A DNA stretch of 20,593 nucleotides from CAZILN01 sp964540005 (GTDB taxonomy: Bacteria; Bacteroidota; Bacteroidia; Bacteroidales; SM23-62), in the NCBI GenBank assembly GCA_964540005.1, contig CAZILN010000235.1:1-20593 (forward strand). Reading direction: 5' to 3'. This document shows positions 8,800-18,100 of this stretch, piece by piece; the first letter of the stretch is position 1, and the number at the start of each line of letters is the position of its first letter. The notes beneath the pieces were generated by a model. That model saw nothing but the letters and a program-made list of their open reading frames with translations, did not search any database and was not told the DNA's origin. Position numbers and translations under genes: made by a program.

Positions 8800-8849
8800 G
8801 GTTTTTGTAAATTAGCACATATCACCTTTGACAACCAAATCCTGGAATC

Positions 8850-9626
8850 ATGAGAGCATTTGCCCTTGTATGTATTTTACTATTGGCCTTTTCCTGCAAA
8901 CAAGCACCTAAACCCGAAGAATCGCAGTGGATACAACTATTTAACGGGAAGGACCTTGTGGACTGGCAACCAAAATTCAATCATTACGAACTCGGCTACA
9001 ACTTTAACAATACCTTCCGGGTGGAGGACGGTCTGATGACTGTCAGTTATGATGAGTGGGATTCCATTTCCGATGAGTTCGGACATATTTTTTACAGGGA
9101 TATGTTCTCATACTACATCCTCAGGGTAGAGTACCGGTTCATAGGAGAACAGGTACCCGGCGGTCCGGGTTGGGCCTTCCGCAACAACGGCGCCATGCTC
9201 CACTGCCAGTCCCCCGAAAGCATGCTGATTGACCAGGAATTCCCCGTTTCTATTGAGGGACAGCTGCTGGGAGGCGAAGGGGAGCGCACAACGGGTAACC
9301 TCTGTACACCCGGGACGAATGTGTACATCTCCGATACCCTAGTTGAACAGCATTGCATTAATTCCACATCGAAGCTGTATCCCGGGGACCAGTGGGTGAC
9401 CATAGAATTTCATGTCTACGGTGACAAGGCCATCTACCATATCATTGAAGGAGATACGGTCATGGCCTATTCAAAACCGACTGTGGGGGGGTACAGTCTT
9501 CCTGAAGGATACCATCTACCACCAGGTACCCCGGTATCGGAAGGTTATATTTCTTTCCAGGCCGAGAGCCATCCCACCCAGTTCAGGAAAATTGAACTCC
9601 TGGATCTGAGCGATAAATACCGCTAA
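8850..9626 (+). CDS. DUF1080-type lipoprotein (3-keto-disaccharide hydrolase family)
   Basis: A 258-residue secreted protein with a lipoprotein signal (LLAFSC, lipidated Cys16). It continues with the hallmark start of the DUF1080 / concanavalin-like family, WIQLFNGKDLVDWQPKF, followed by a beta-sandwich containing GWAFRNNGAMLHCQSPES and a family-typical end (EGYISFQAESHPTQFRKIELLDL). Characterised members cleave 3-keto-glycosides made by Gfo/Idh-type oxidases, or bind sugars; which applies here is not shown. The gene lies 50 bases after the TolC gene on the same strand and may be read with it or have its own promoter. It converges, with a 4-base gap, on a Gfo/Idh/MocA oxidoreductase gene, a pairing that fits 3-keto-sugar chemistry. 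It is clearly different in sequence from the DUF1080 protein at 19308-20063. Confidence 0.82.
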   Translation: MRAFALVCILLLAFSCKQAPKPEESQWIQLFNGKDLVDWQPKFNHYELGYNFNNTFRVEDGLMTVSYDEWDSISDEFGHIFYRDMFSYYILRVEYRFIGEQVPGGPGWAFRNNGAMLHCQSPESMLIDQEFPVSIEGQLLGGEGERTTGNLCTPGTNVYISDTLVEQHCINSTSKLYPGDQWVTIEFHVYGDKAIYHIIEGDTVMAYSKPTVGGYSLPEGYHLPPGTPVSEGYISFQAESHPTQFRKIELLDLSDKYR

Positions 9627-9630
9627 ACCT

Positions 9631-10614
9631 TCAAACCTGTAGTATTTCCTCCATGATCCGGCTGGTATAGGCACCGGTCTCACCCGTACTTGGACTTTCC
9701 CCCATGCCCTGCAGGGCAGATGTAACCGCTTTTATCATTGGATACTGAATGTTCTGCGGACTGCTGATGGTAAAGGACCTGCTTTCTCCTTTGGACCACA
9801 GTTGTATGGGGGTAAATTCAAAACACGAGAATACCAGGCTGCCTTTTGAACCGGAAATCACTATCTCATCCTTACTGCTGTCCTCAGCACAGACAAAACA
9901 CCAGGAACCAGAGTACGGGATACCTGATTTAAATCTCCCGCTTGCCGTAATAGTATCGGGGGGTTCATACAGTCCGGCCCTGTTGGCAGCCTGACCCGAG
10001 ATCATGTCAAAGTCCCCGAAAATGTACACCAGAATATCCAGCAGGTGACAGCCCATATCATGAAAATACCCTCCCCCGCTGATGGCTGGAATGACGCGCC
10101 AGGGCAGATGATCAGGTGTGTCGTCACCCGGACGGGGAGTCATGTTGAGCACCGTTTGCACCGAATAAACTGTTCCCAGTACATTATTGTCAACCAGGTC
10201 CCTGACCTTATTAAAGTAATCCAGGCTCCTCCGGTAATACGCAACAAACAGGGGACTGCCGGTCCGCCGCGATGCCTGGTTCATCCTGGCACATTCAGCA
10301 TAGGTGGTTGCCATTGGTTTCTCCACATAGGCAGCTTTCCCAGCTTCCATCGCTGCGATGGCATATCCGGGATGTGAATCAGGAGGGGTGGCGATGTAAA
10401 TGGCGTTGATCCGCTTATCTGAGATAAGTTCTTCCGCGCTTTTATAAACTGTAGCTATCTTATGCCTGGCCGCATAGTCCACTGCTTTATCATAGCTCCG
10501 GTTACAGACAGCCAGTAAGCGGGAGCCTTCCACCTTATTGAAAGCCGGACCGGATTTTTTTTCGGTAACATCTCCCGTACCTATCATTCCCCAGCTAAGC
10601 TGTTTACTATTCAT
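9631..10614 (-). CDS. Gfo/Idh/MocA family NAD(P)-dependent oxidoreductase
   Basis: A 327-residue oxidoreductase with an N-terminal Rossmann fold. The dinucleotide-binding loop is GMIGTGDVT at residues 9-17, and the family motif EKP is at 98-100 (AAYVEKPMATT). The C-terminal substrate domain has GGYFHDMGCHLLDI at 181-194; its His190 matches the usual active-site His of the family. There is no signal peptide, so it is likely cytoplasmic, unlike the Tat-exported members of this family. Members oxidise or reduce sugars, inositols or sugar acids, and the substrate here is unknown. It is the last gene of a presumed GH53-UvrA-like-Gfo/Idh transcript, 37 bases after the ATPase gene. It ends 4 bases from the convergent DUF1080 gene. 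Confidence 0.9.
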   Translation of the reverse strand: MNSKQLSWGMIGTGDVTEKKSGPAFNKVEGSRLLAVCNRSYDKAVDYAARHKIATVYKSAEELISDKRINAIYIATPPDSHPGYAIAAMEAGKAAYVEKPMATTYAECARMNQASRRTGSPLFVAYYRRSLDYFNKVRDLVDNNVLGTVYSVQTVLNMTPRPGDDTPDHLPWRVIPAISGGGYFHDMGCHLLDILVYIFGDFDMISGQAANRAGLYEPPDTITASGRFKSGIPYSGSWCFVCAEDSSKDEIVISGSKGSLVFSCFEFTPIQLWSKGESRSFTISSPQNIQYPMIKAVTSALQGMGESPSTGETGAYTSRIMEEILQV

Positions 10615-10651
10615 GTCAAAATAATTTAATGCCGGTAAGTATCATACAGGC

Positions 10652-12889
10652 CTATGCAAGCACCTTAACCAGATACTGCCCTGTGTATGAGTTTTTTACT
10701 TTTGCAACCTGCTCCGGGGTACCTTCCGCCATTACCTCCCCGCCCTTACTGCCTCCTTCCGGTCCCAGGTCAATCACCCAGTCCGCATGCCTGATCACAT
10801 CCAGGTTGTGCTCGATGACAATAACTGAATTCCCCTTGTCCACCAGGTGGTTGATGATTTCCAGCAAACGGTCGGTATCGGCCATATGCAAACCGGTTGT
10901 GGGTTCATCCATCACATATATGTTCCCTTTTTTGTGCAGTTCGCTTGCCAGTTTGATCCTCTGTGCCTCACCCCCCGAAAGGGTACTCAATGCCTGTCCC
11001 AGTTCAAGATATCCTAGCCCGACCCGCTGGATGACTTTCAGTTTCCGTACAATGGCAGGGTCTTCGAAAAAATCCAGTGCCTCCATAACAGTCATTTGCA
11101 GGACATCGAAAATGCTCATCCCTTTATACTGCAGATCAAGTACCTGCTGCAGATATCGTTTACCTTCACATTCATCGCATACCATTTTTACATCATCGAG
11201 GAAACTCATCTCGACTTTTAGACTGCCCAGCCCTTTGCATTTTGGACAGGCTCCTTTTGAGTTAAAACTGAACAGGGAAGCGCTCATTCCGGTTGTCCGG
11301 GCAAATTCCTTTCTGACCTGATCGAATATTCCCACATAAGTCATTGGGTTCGAGCGGCTGGACCGGCCCACACCGGACTGATCCACCACTATGGCCGTGG
11401 GATGCTGCCTGCAGAATTCATAATGTATCAGGCTGCTCTTGCCAGAACCTGCCACCCCGGTTACACAGACGAACACTCCTGCAGGGATCCTCACATCCAG
11501 GTGTTTCAGGTTATGGATACTGGCATCCCGGAGTTCAAAATAGCCTGAGGGCTCTCTCCTGCGGAACAATTCATTTCTGCTGTCATTCAGGTATCCGGCG
11601 GTGATGGTATCGCTTTGCAGCAATTCTTTTACCTCCCCGGTAAAGGTGATGTGCCCGCCCCCGGCTCCTGCATCCGGACCTATATCTACCACATAATCGG
11701 CGAAACGAATGATATCCGGGTCATGTTCCACCACGAGCATGGTATTACCCTTATCCCGCAGCTCACGGATCATTCGCTTAAGTTGTGAAATATCCCTGGG
11801 GTGAAGCCCAATGCTTGGCTCGTCAAGCACATACATGAGGTTAACCAGGTTACAATCAAGCTGTTTTGCCATTTTTACACGCTGTGATTCCCCTCCCGAC
11901 AGGGTGGCTACCTGCCGGTGCAATGAGAGGTATCCCACCCCTATGTCGATCAGGTTCTGAACACTCAGCTGCATCTTTTTCACCAGGGGCCTGGCGATGT
12001 CCCCCCTTACCCCATCCAGGAATTTCCTGAAATCATGCATCTCCAGAAATACCAGTTCCGGGATACTCACCCCCTCGACTTTAACACAGCGCGCTTCGGC
12101 ACTGATCCTCGATCCCTTACAATCATCACAGGTCTTATAGGTAAAAAACCGTGTATAGGCATCAGAGCGGTCCGCCTGGTTAAAATACCTGCGCTTTAAT
12201 TTGGTAAGGACACCTTCGTAATTAGCATCATATTCCTCTCCCTGGTGAACATTGGTAAATGTTGTAGCTTCCTTGTGAAGCAGGTCATATAGTTCCTGCT
12301 GGGTGAATTCTCTGACCGGTTTATGGGGGTCATAAAAGCCGCATTTCAGCAAGCCTTTCCAGTACCAGCCACCTTTTTTGAAATCGGAATGCAGGACAGC
12401 CCCATCGGCAATGCTTTTCTCGGGATCCAGGACCTGCTCCATATCGATGACCATCTCCTTCCCGAGTCCGCTGCAGGTCTGGCACATTCCATCAGGAAGG
12501 TTGAACGAAAAAGCATTGGACCAGCCGATAAAGGGTTCACCGCATCGTGAGTACAGCATCCTCAGGTAATTATATATCTCAGTAACGGTTCCAACCGTTG
12601 ATCTAAGGGTAGTACCCAGGCGCTTCTGGTCTATGACGATGGCCGGTGAAATATTCTCTATTTCATCCACTCCCGGTTTGCTGATCTTGGGCAAGCGCCG
12701 CCTGGCGTAGGTGCTGAATGTCTCGATCAGCTGGCGCTGAGCTTCGGCGCAGATGGTATCGAAAACCAGCGATGATTTGCCTGAACCCGATACCCCCGTG
12801 AATACCACCACCTGGTTCTTGGGGATCTCCACATCAATGTTTTTGAGGTTGTTCTGGGTGGCTCCCCTGATTATGATCCTGTCGTTCAT
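10652..12889 (-). CDS. UvrA-like ABC ATPase without UvrB-binding domain (UvrA2 type)
   Basis: A 745-residue tandem ABC ATPase of the UvrA family, about 200 residues shorter than canonical UvrA. Both Walker A sites are intact (GVSGSGKSS at 32-40; GVAGSGKSS at 478-486), as are both signatures (LSGGESQR at 330-337; LSGGEAQR at 637-644) and both Walker B motifs (VLDEPSIGLHP at 354-364; VMDEPTTGLHM at 659-669). Zinc-site CxxC pairs are at 136/139 with 254/257 and at 548/551 with 571/574. After the first Walker A region the sequence passes from YSRCGEP straight to the zinc site CQTCSGLG, so the zinc finger and UvrB-binding insertion of true UvrA are missing. Such UvrA2/DrrC-like proteins are linked to DNA-drug tolerance rather than canonical excision. 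It lies between GH53 (40 bases) and Gfo/Idh (37 bases). Confidence 0.88.
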   Translation of the reverse strand: MNDRIIIRGATQNNLKNIDVEIPKNQVVVFTGVSGSGKSSLVFDTICAEAQRQLIETFSTYARRRLPKISKPGVDEIENISPAIVIDQKRLGTTLRSTVGTVTEIYNYLRMLYSRCGEPFIGWSNAFSFNLPDGMCQTCSGLGKEMVIDMEQVLDPEKSIADGAVLHSDFKKGGWYWKGLLKCGFYDPHKPVREFTQQELYDLLHKEATTFTNVHQGEEYDANYEGVLTKLKRRYFNQADRSDAYTRFFTYKTCDDCKGSRISAEARCVKVEGVSIPELVFLEMHDFRKFLDGVRGDIARPLVKKMQLSVQNLIDIGVGYLSLHRQVATLSGGESQRVKMAKQLDCNLVNLMYVLDEPSIGLHPRDISQLKRMIRELRDKGNTMLVVEHDPDIIRFADYVVDIGPDAGAGGGHITFTGEVKELLQSDTITAGYLNDSRNELFRRREPSGYFELRDASIHNLKHLDVRIPAGVFVCVTGVAGSGKSSLIHYEFCRQHPTAIVVDQSGVGRSSRSNPMTYVGIFDQVRKEFARTTGMSASLFSFNSKGACPKCKGLGSLKVEMSFLDDVKMVCDECEGKRYLQQVLDLQYKGMSIFDVLQMTVMEALDFFEDPAIVRKLKVIQRVGLGYLELGQALSTLSGGEAQRIKLASELHKKGNIYVMDEPTTGLHMADTDRLLEIINHLVDKGNSVIVIEHNLDVIRHADWVIDLGPEGGSKGGEVMAEGTPEQVAKVKNSYTGQYLVKVLA

Positions 12890-12929
12890 CCTGGAAATAA
12901 TTCTAAACAGTTTAAATGCTTAAAACAAA

Positions 12930-15014
12930 TTAGTGGTATATGGCTACCTTTTTTGTAGATACAGGCATATTCTGACCGCTGAAACTCAACAGATATACAC
13001 CCGGATCCCAGCTTCCGGTTTCAATCCGGCTGGCTCCCTCTGCAAGCAGTGGAAGCTGATACAACAGCCTGCCGTTCACATCATAGATCTTTAGGCGGGT
13101 AAAGTCGCCGGGATATGAGATCCGTATAAGAACGGATTCATGAAAAACCTGTACCCGGATCTGTTCATCGGCGGGTTTTGACCTGATTGAGGGTATCACA
13201 TCACAGATCTCATGTCCGCATGTGTTGCATTCGGTAAAACCGCATACATTATAAGCGTAAATAACAGTTCGGTCTCGGTCAGTCGTCAGAAAGACCCGGT
13301 TCTTATCCCCGAAGCGGCACTGGGCTGGCGGTATCTCGGAATTCTCCCAGTCAAACCCGTTAAAAAACCTGAACCAGTACTCAGTATTGGTTTTCAGGGT
13401 AATTGTCTTTGTCCAGGCCGAATCACATATCTTCACCATCAGCATCCTGGGGCCCCATTGGTCCAGGAAATTTCCATAGATATAAACTCCTTCCGGAGCA
13501 ACATCCTCTCCCCTCATATCTACCTGGAAAGTGATGCTTACAGAATCCGGGATCTCCGGGGGAGGTCCCCCCTTCCAGGTGAAGCTGTATACACGCTGAC
13601 TGTCAGGGACTGAGATGCCTCTGTCATATGAATTACCAATGCGGTAGTTTCCAGGCAATGAATCCCTGATATCACCCTGGTAAAACCTGAACAGCTGGAA
13701 ACTCTTCTCAGGAAGCCTGGCGGAATATGACCAGCTGGTATCAGATTCCCTGTTCATCCCGACTTTCATCTGCGCCGTGAAATCCCCTTCCACATAGTAT
13801 AGTTCTCCAGTATCCAGGCTATCCGGCACATTGAGCATGATACTGATCTCAGCACTGTCACCGGGTAAATGGCTACCCGAAATACCCTCATAGTGATGGT
13901 TCATCCAGTCAATGGATGCCTGTACCTCGTTCCCGTCGCTGTACTCAAAATAAGACCGGTTACCCATGTGTGTTCCGACTCCTCCCCAGGAAGTAACCAG
14001 GCGCTGACCCTGTACCCAGAAGGGTTCCCAGGGTATCAGTCCCAGGCCACCTCCCTCTATAATTTCTTTAGCCAGGCTGATAAAATAGTTTTTCTGGGAA
14101 GAGACTGAAGGGTAAAAATCGGTTTCCATCTGTGCCAGTTCGTCCTGATCGGGGATACTTCCCCTGAGTGTCCTGGGGTAGGAGGTCTCCACGCACATAA
14201 CCTCTTTATTGTATTTCTCCTTCCAGAGGGAAACATATGCACTGATCTCATCCAGCGGGACATCTGACCACTGCCTGTAATAGGAAAACCCGATGATATC
14301 AAAATCAGTCACTCCGGCCAAAACCATATCATCGAACCACCATTCAACATTTTGGGGTTGTGCTATGTGTATGATGATCCGGGGGGCTATGCTACGCTCA
14401 CTGCCGGCATCCCTGACGGCTTTGATACCTGAGTTCAACAGTACAGCCAGGTTGGTCCCGCTGCCCTCCTTCTGCCCGAAAGGATGAACGAATCCGGGAT
14501 TTATCTCATTACCTACCTGCACATACTCGGGCATCAGTCCCGCCCCATCAAGCTTAACCAAAGTACTGTAGGTATATGCATAAATACTGTCCCTTACCTG
14601 GTCAAAGGCGAGGCCTTCCCAGGCTGCAGGAATATATTGTTTCCCCGGGTCAGCCCAGAAATCAGAATAGTGAAAATCCAGGTAAACAGCCAGTCCCGCA
14701 GCCTTTGCCCTCTCCATAGCTGTTTTCACATCGTGAAAATCATGGTAGAGCTGTGTGGCCGGTTCTCCGGCATCGATATATACCTGCATGGTATGCTGGG
14801 GATCATGCCAGATCCGGAAGCGTGCACAATTACCACCATGAGCGGCAAACAATTCATAGGGATCTGCCAGCTGGCCGTCCTCCCGCCACTCTGCTCCCTT
14901 ATCCTGTATGTGATTTACATATGACAGGTCCGCGCCCATGCAGAATTCCTGATGGGTATAATAATATTGTGCATGAAGGGATACTGTTGCAGGAAAAATG
15001 ATCAATATCAGCAA
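12930..15014 (-). CDS. GH53 endo-beta-1,4-galactanase with C-terminal T9SS sorting domain
   Basis: Secreted galactanase that should cut beta-1,4-galactan (arabinogalactan type I, pectic side chains). Numbered from the TTG at 15014, the protein has 694 residues. The GH53 barrel spans about 22-375, with acid/base Glu170 (QVGNEINPGF) and nucleophile Glu276 (MCVETSYPR). Two beta-sandwich, carbohydrate-binding-like modules follow (about 386-480 and 492-590), then a four-Cys linker and a Por/type IX sorting domain (about 620-694) with LKIYDVNGRLLYQLP and GVYLLSFSG. No in-frame ATG precedes the signal sequence. TTG at 15014 leaves only 16 residues before the predicted cleavage. Extending to an ATA at 15068 adds NKILSTRHFIGKLQLPG and gives a normal signal peptide. 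It diverges from the GH2 gene and heads a likely three-gene transcript. Confidence 0.9.
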   Translation of the reverse strand: MLILIIFPATVSLHAQYYYTHQEFCMGADLSYVNHIQDKGAEWREDGQLADPYELFAAHGGNCARFRIWHDPQHTMQVYIDAGEPATQLYHDFHDVKTAMERAKAAGLAVYLDFHYSDFWADPGKQYIPAAWEGLAFDQVRDSIYAYTYSTLVKLDGAGLMPEYVQVGNEINPGFVHPFGQKEGSGTNLAVLLNSGIKAVRDAGSERSIAPRIIIHIAQPQNVEWWFDDMVLAGVTDFDIIGFSYYRQWSDVPLDEISAYVSLWKEKYNKEVMCVETSYPRTLRGSIPDQDELAQMETDFYPSVSSQKNYFISLAKEIIEGGGLGLIPWEPFWVQGQRLVTSWGGVGTHMGNRSYFEYSDGNEVQASIDWMNHHYEGISGSHLPGDSAEISIMLNVPDSLDTGELYYVEGDFTAQMKVGMNRESDTSWSYSARLPEKSFQLFRFYQGDIRDSLPGNYRIGNSYDRGISVPDSQRVYSFTWKGGPPPEIPDSVSITFQVDMRGEDVAPEGVYIYGNFLDQWGPRMLMVKICDSAWTKTITLKTNTEYWFRFFNGFDWENSEIPPAQCRFGDKNRVFLTTDRDRTVIYAYNVCGFTECNTCGHEICDVIPSIRSKPADEQIRVQVFHESVLIRISYPGDFTRLKIYDVNGRLLYQLPLLAEGASRIETGSWDPGVYLLSFSGQNMPVSTKKVAIYH

Positions 15015-15068
15015 TCCCGGAAGCTGCAGCTTACCTATAAAATGCCTCGTTGACAGAATTTTGTTTAT

Positions 15069-15147
15069 GACTAAATATCTCCCCTGTTAATAAATGATTT
15101 GCAGCTAAATTATATATTTTTAAGCCCAATACACAATTATCTATTAA
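15069..15147. promoter_or_regulatory. Shared control region between divergent GH53 and GH2 genes
   Basis: The starts of the galactanase (minus) and beta-galactosidase (plus) are about 80-130 bases apart, depending on the true GH53 start. The spacer is strongly AT-rich (for example TAAATTATATATTTTTAAG at 15105-15123), so both promoters must lie here. I found only imperfect TAnnTTTG-like matches on either strand and no clear operator repeat. Joint control by galactan-derived sugars is inferred from the layout. Confidence 0.4.
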
Positions 15148-18100
15148 ATGAAAAGAAATCATATTCCTGCAGTATTGCTGTTGCTAATCACACCGCTAAT
15201 ACTGACCGCCCAGACACCCGACTGGGAAAACCCAGGGGTAACGGCCATCAACAAGATGTCACCGCGGGCCACCAGCTATTCATATGGTGACCAGGAATCT
15301 GCCCTGAGTGTTGACAGAACCGCCAGTGACCGGGTTATCAGCCTGAACGGCACATGGAAATTCAACTATGCTTCCACACCATCCGAGGCTCCAAAGGAGT
15401 TCTGGAAAATGGATGTGAGCGGCTGGGACGACATTGAAGTACCTTCCAACTGGGAGATTAAGGGATATGGAACCCCCATTTATACCAACACGATATATCC
15501 TTTTTCCCCGGTTGATCCACCCCGGATTCCGCATGATGTCAATTCAGTTGGTTCCTATAAAAAGACCTTTCAGCTGCCTGAGCACTGGCAGGATATGGAT
15601 ATCATTATTCATTTCGGAGGGGTGAGCTCTGCCTTCTACCTCTGGGTAAACGGGGAAATGGTTGGCTACAGCCAGGGCAGCCGCCTGCCGGCAGAGTTTG
15701 ATATAAGCGGGTTTGTGGTACCCGGACAAAATGAAGTGGCTCTGAAGGTCTACCGCTGGTGTGACGGCTCTTATCTGGAGGACCAGGATCACTGGCGCCT
15801 TAGCGGGATACACCGTGACGTGCTGCTTATGGCAGAACCCAGGGTAAGGATCAATGATTTCTTCGCCCAGACACGCCTCGACAGTGATTATCGTGGTGCC
15901 ACCCTGGCTATCAGGCCGATGGTGGTGCACGACAAGAGGGAGGATATCGATAATTATTATATCGAAGCACAGCTCTTTGACAGCAATGACAGGCCTGTAT
16001 TCAGCGACCCCCTGCAGGCCAAACTGTCCAGGCTGCTCAGAGAAGGATACCCCATCAGGGATAATGTGAAGTTCGCCCTGCTTGAAGGAAGAGTGGAAAA
16101 TCCTGAAAAATGGTCAGCAGAATATCCCAATCTGTATACCCTGGTATTGTCCCTATTCGATCCCTCAGGCAAGGTGATCGAGGCAAGAAGCACCAGGCTT
16201 GGATTCCGGAGTGTGGAAACAAATGAGAAGGGCCAACTGCTTATCAATGGCACAGCGGTGAAACTATACGGGGTAAACAGGCATGATCATTCCCCTACCG
16301 GAGGCAAGACTGTAACAGGAGATGAAATGCTTCAGGATGTACTCATTCTGAAGAGGCATAATTTCAATGCGGTGCGAAGCTCACATTATCCGAATAATCC
16401 ACTATGGTATGAACTCTGCAACCAGTACGGCCTGTATGTCATCGACGAATCTAACATAGAAACACACCAGATCGGAGGAAAACTGTCCAACGACGGTGAC
16501 TGGAGTTATCCCATGCTGGAACGTACCATTCGCATGGTTGAACGGGATAAGAACCATCCCTGTATCATATTCTGGTCTCTGGGCAATGAATCAGGGACAG
16601 GCCCGGCCCATGCAGCCATGGCCGGCTGGATCCACCATTACGACATCACCCGCCTGGTGCATTATGAAGGAGCCCAGGGAGACCACAGGCATCCCGATTA
16701 TCTTGATCGCGGATCAGAAAACTACTTTCAGCTGCTACACCCCAAGGGAGGCGCCAATCCCCAGGATCCCTGGTACGTCGATATGGTAAGCAGGATGTAT
16801 CCCTCACCCCGCAGCCTTGAACTTCTTGCTGAACATGAACTATCCGGAAGGCCGGTTATGATGTGTGAGTATGCCCATGCCATGGGTAATTCACTTGGAA
16901 ATTTCCAGGAATACTGGGATGTTATCCGGTCTTACGACCGCCTGATAGGAGGATTTATCTGGGATTTTATCGACCAGGGCCTGTATAAAACAGACAAGGA
17001 TGGTGAGACCTACTTCGCCTACGGAGGTGATTTCGGGGACAATGCAGGCGATGCGAATTTCTGTATCAACGGGATCATCTCGGCCGATCGCCGGTGTAAA
17101 CCTGCGATCTTAGAAGCAAAAAGGGTCATGCAGCCGGTTGGATTCATCATGAAAGATCCGGTTAAATTAGAGATACAAATCACCAACAGGCATCATTTCA
17201 AGGATCTTAATGAATTTGAACTATTATGGGAAATTACAGAAGATGGAAGTACAATCAGCAAGGGCAGGCTGGATCCCCTCTCCCTGGCGGCCGGACAATC
17301 TGCCACCCTGCTCATCCCTGCCGGAAAAATTGAAAAGATAAGTGCAGGGGCGGAATTGTTCCTGAATATACGGGTGGTGTTAAAGCAGGAGCTATCATGG
17401 GCGGCTGCAGCACATGTGGTGGCGGAGACACAGTTCCCGCTTCCGGCAGAACCGGGCAGGGCAGTGATCGAAGCATCAGCAGGGAAGCTTGACCTGCTCG
17501 AAGAAGGGGAAATTCTGAGTGTAAAAGGAGATGCATTCAGCATTATGATTGACATACAATCAGGAGACATTACTGAATACAGCTATCGTGATGAGATCCT
17601 GCTTTCGGGGAATCTGCATCCTAATTTCTGGAGGCCCCAGACCGATAACGACTGGCGTGGATGGAAGACCCAAACCAAACTACGCTACTGGAAAGATTAT
17701 GATCCCGGGGATACTCCTGCTGAGGTCACTCCTGAGAAGCTTGATGATGGTTCGGTTCTGATAAGAGTTGAACGTATGTTACCTCAGGACAGGGCCAGAC
17801 TATCTACCTCCTATCAAATATTCCCCAATTCCTGGATAAGGGTACAACATGAATTTAATCCTCTTGATGAATTGCCCGTTCTGCCCCGGTTCGGATTGCA
17901 GGGAAAAATACCGGAAGCTTTCCATAATATCAGCTACCTGGGTAAGGGGCCCCATGAAAATTATATCGACCGGCAGGTAAGTACCGATGTGGGATTATAC
18001 ACATCTACGGTGGAGGAATTCGGGGAACCCTATGTATACCCCCAGGAAAACGCTAACCGTACCGGGGTAAGGTGGATGGCTTTTCTTGACAGCCGGCAGA

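Noticed and set aside
8802..8830. Possible promoter (TTTTTG ... CACCTTTG) before the first DUF1080 gene
   Set aside because: The downstream element misses the leading T of TAnnTTTG and the spacing of about 15 bases is too short for confidence.
10629..11321. A 230-codon open frame antisense to the UvrA-like gene
   Set aside because: Ser/Thr/Pro-rich shadow of a gene with all its ATPase motifs intact; no independent evidence of coding.
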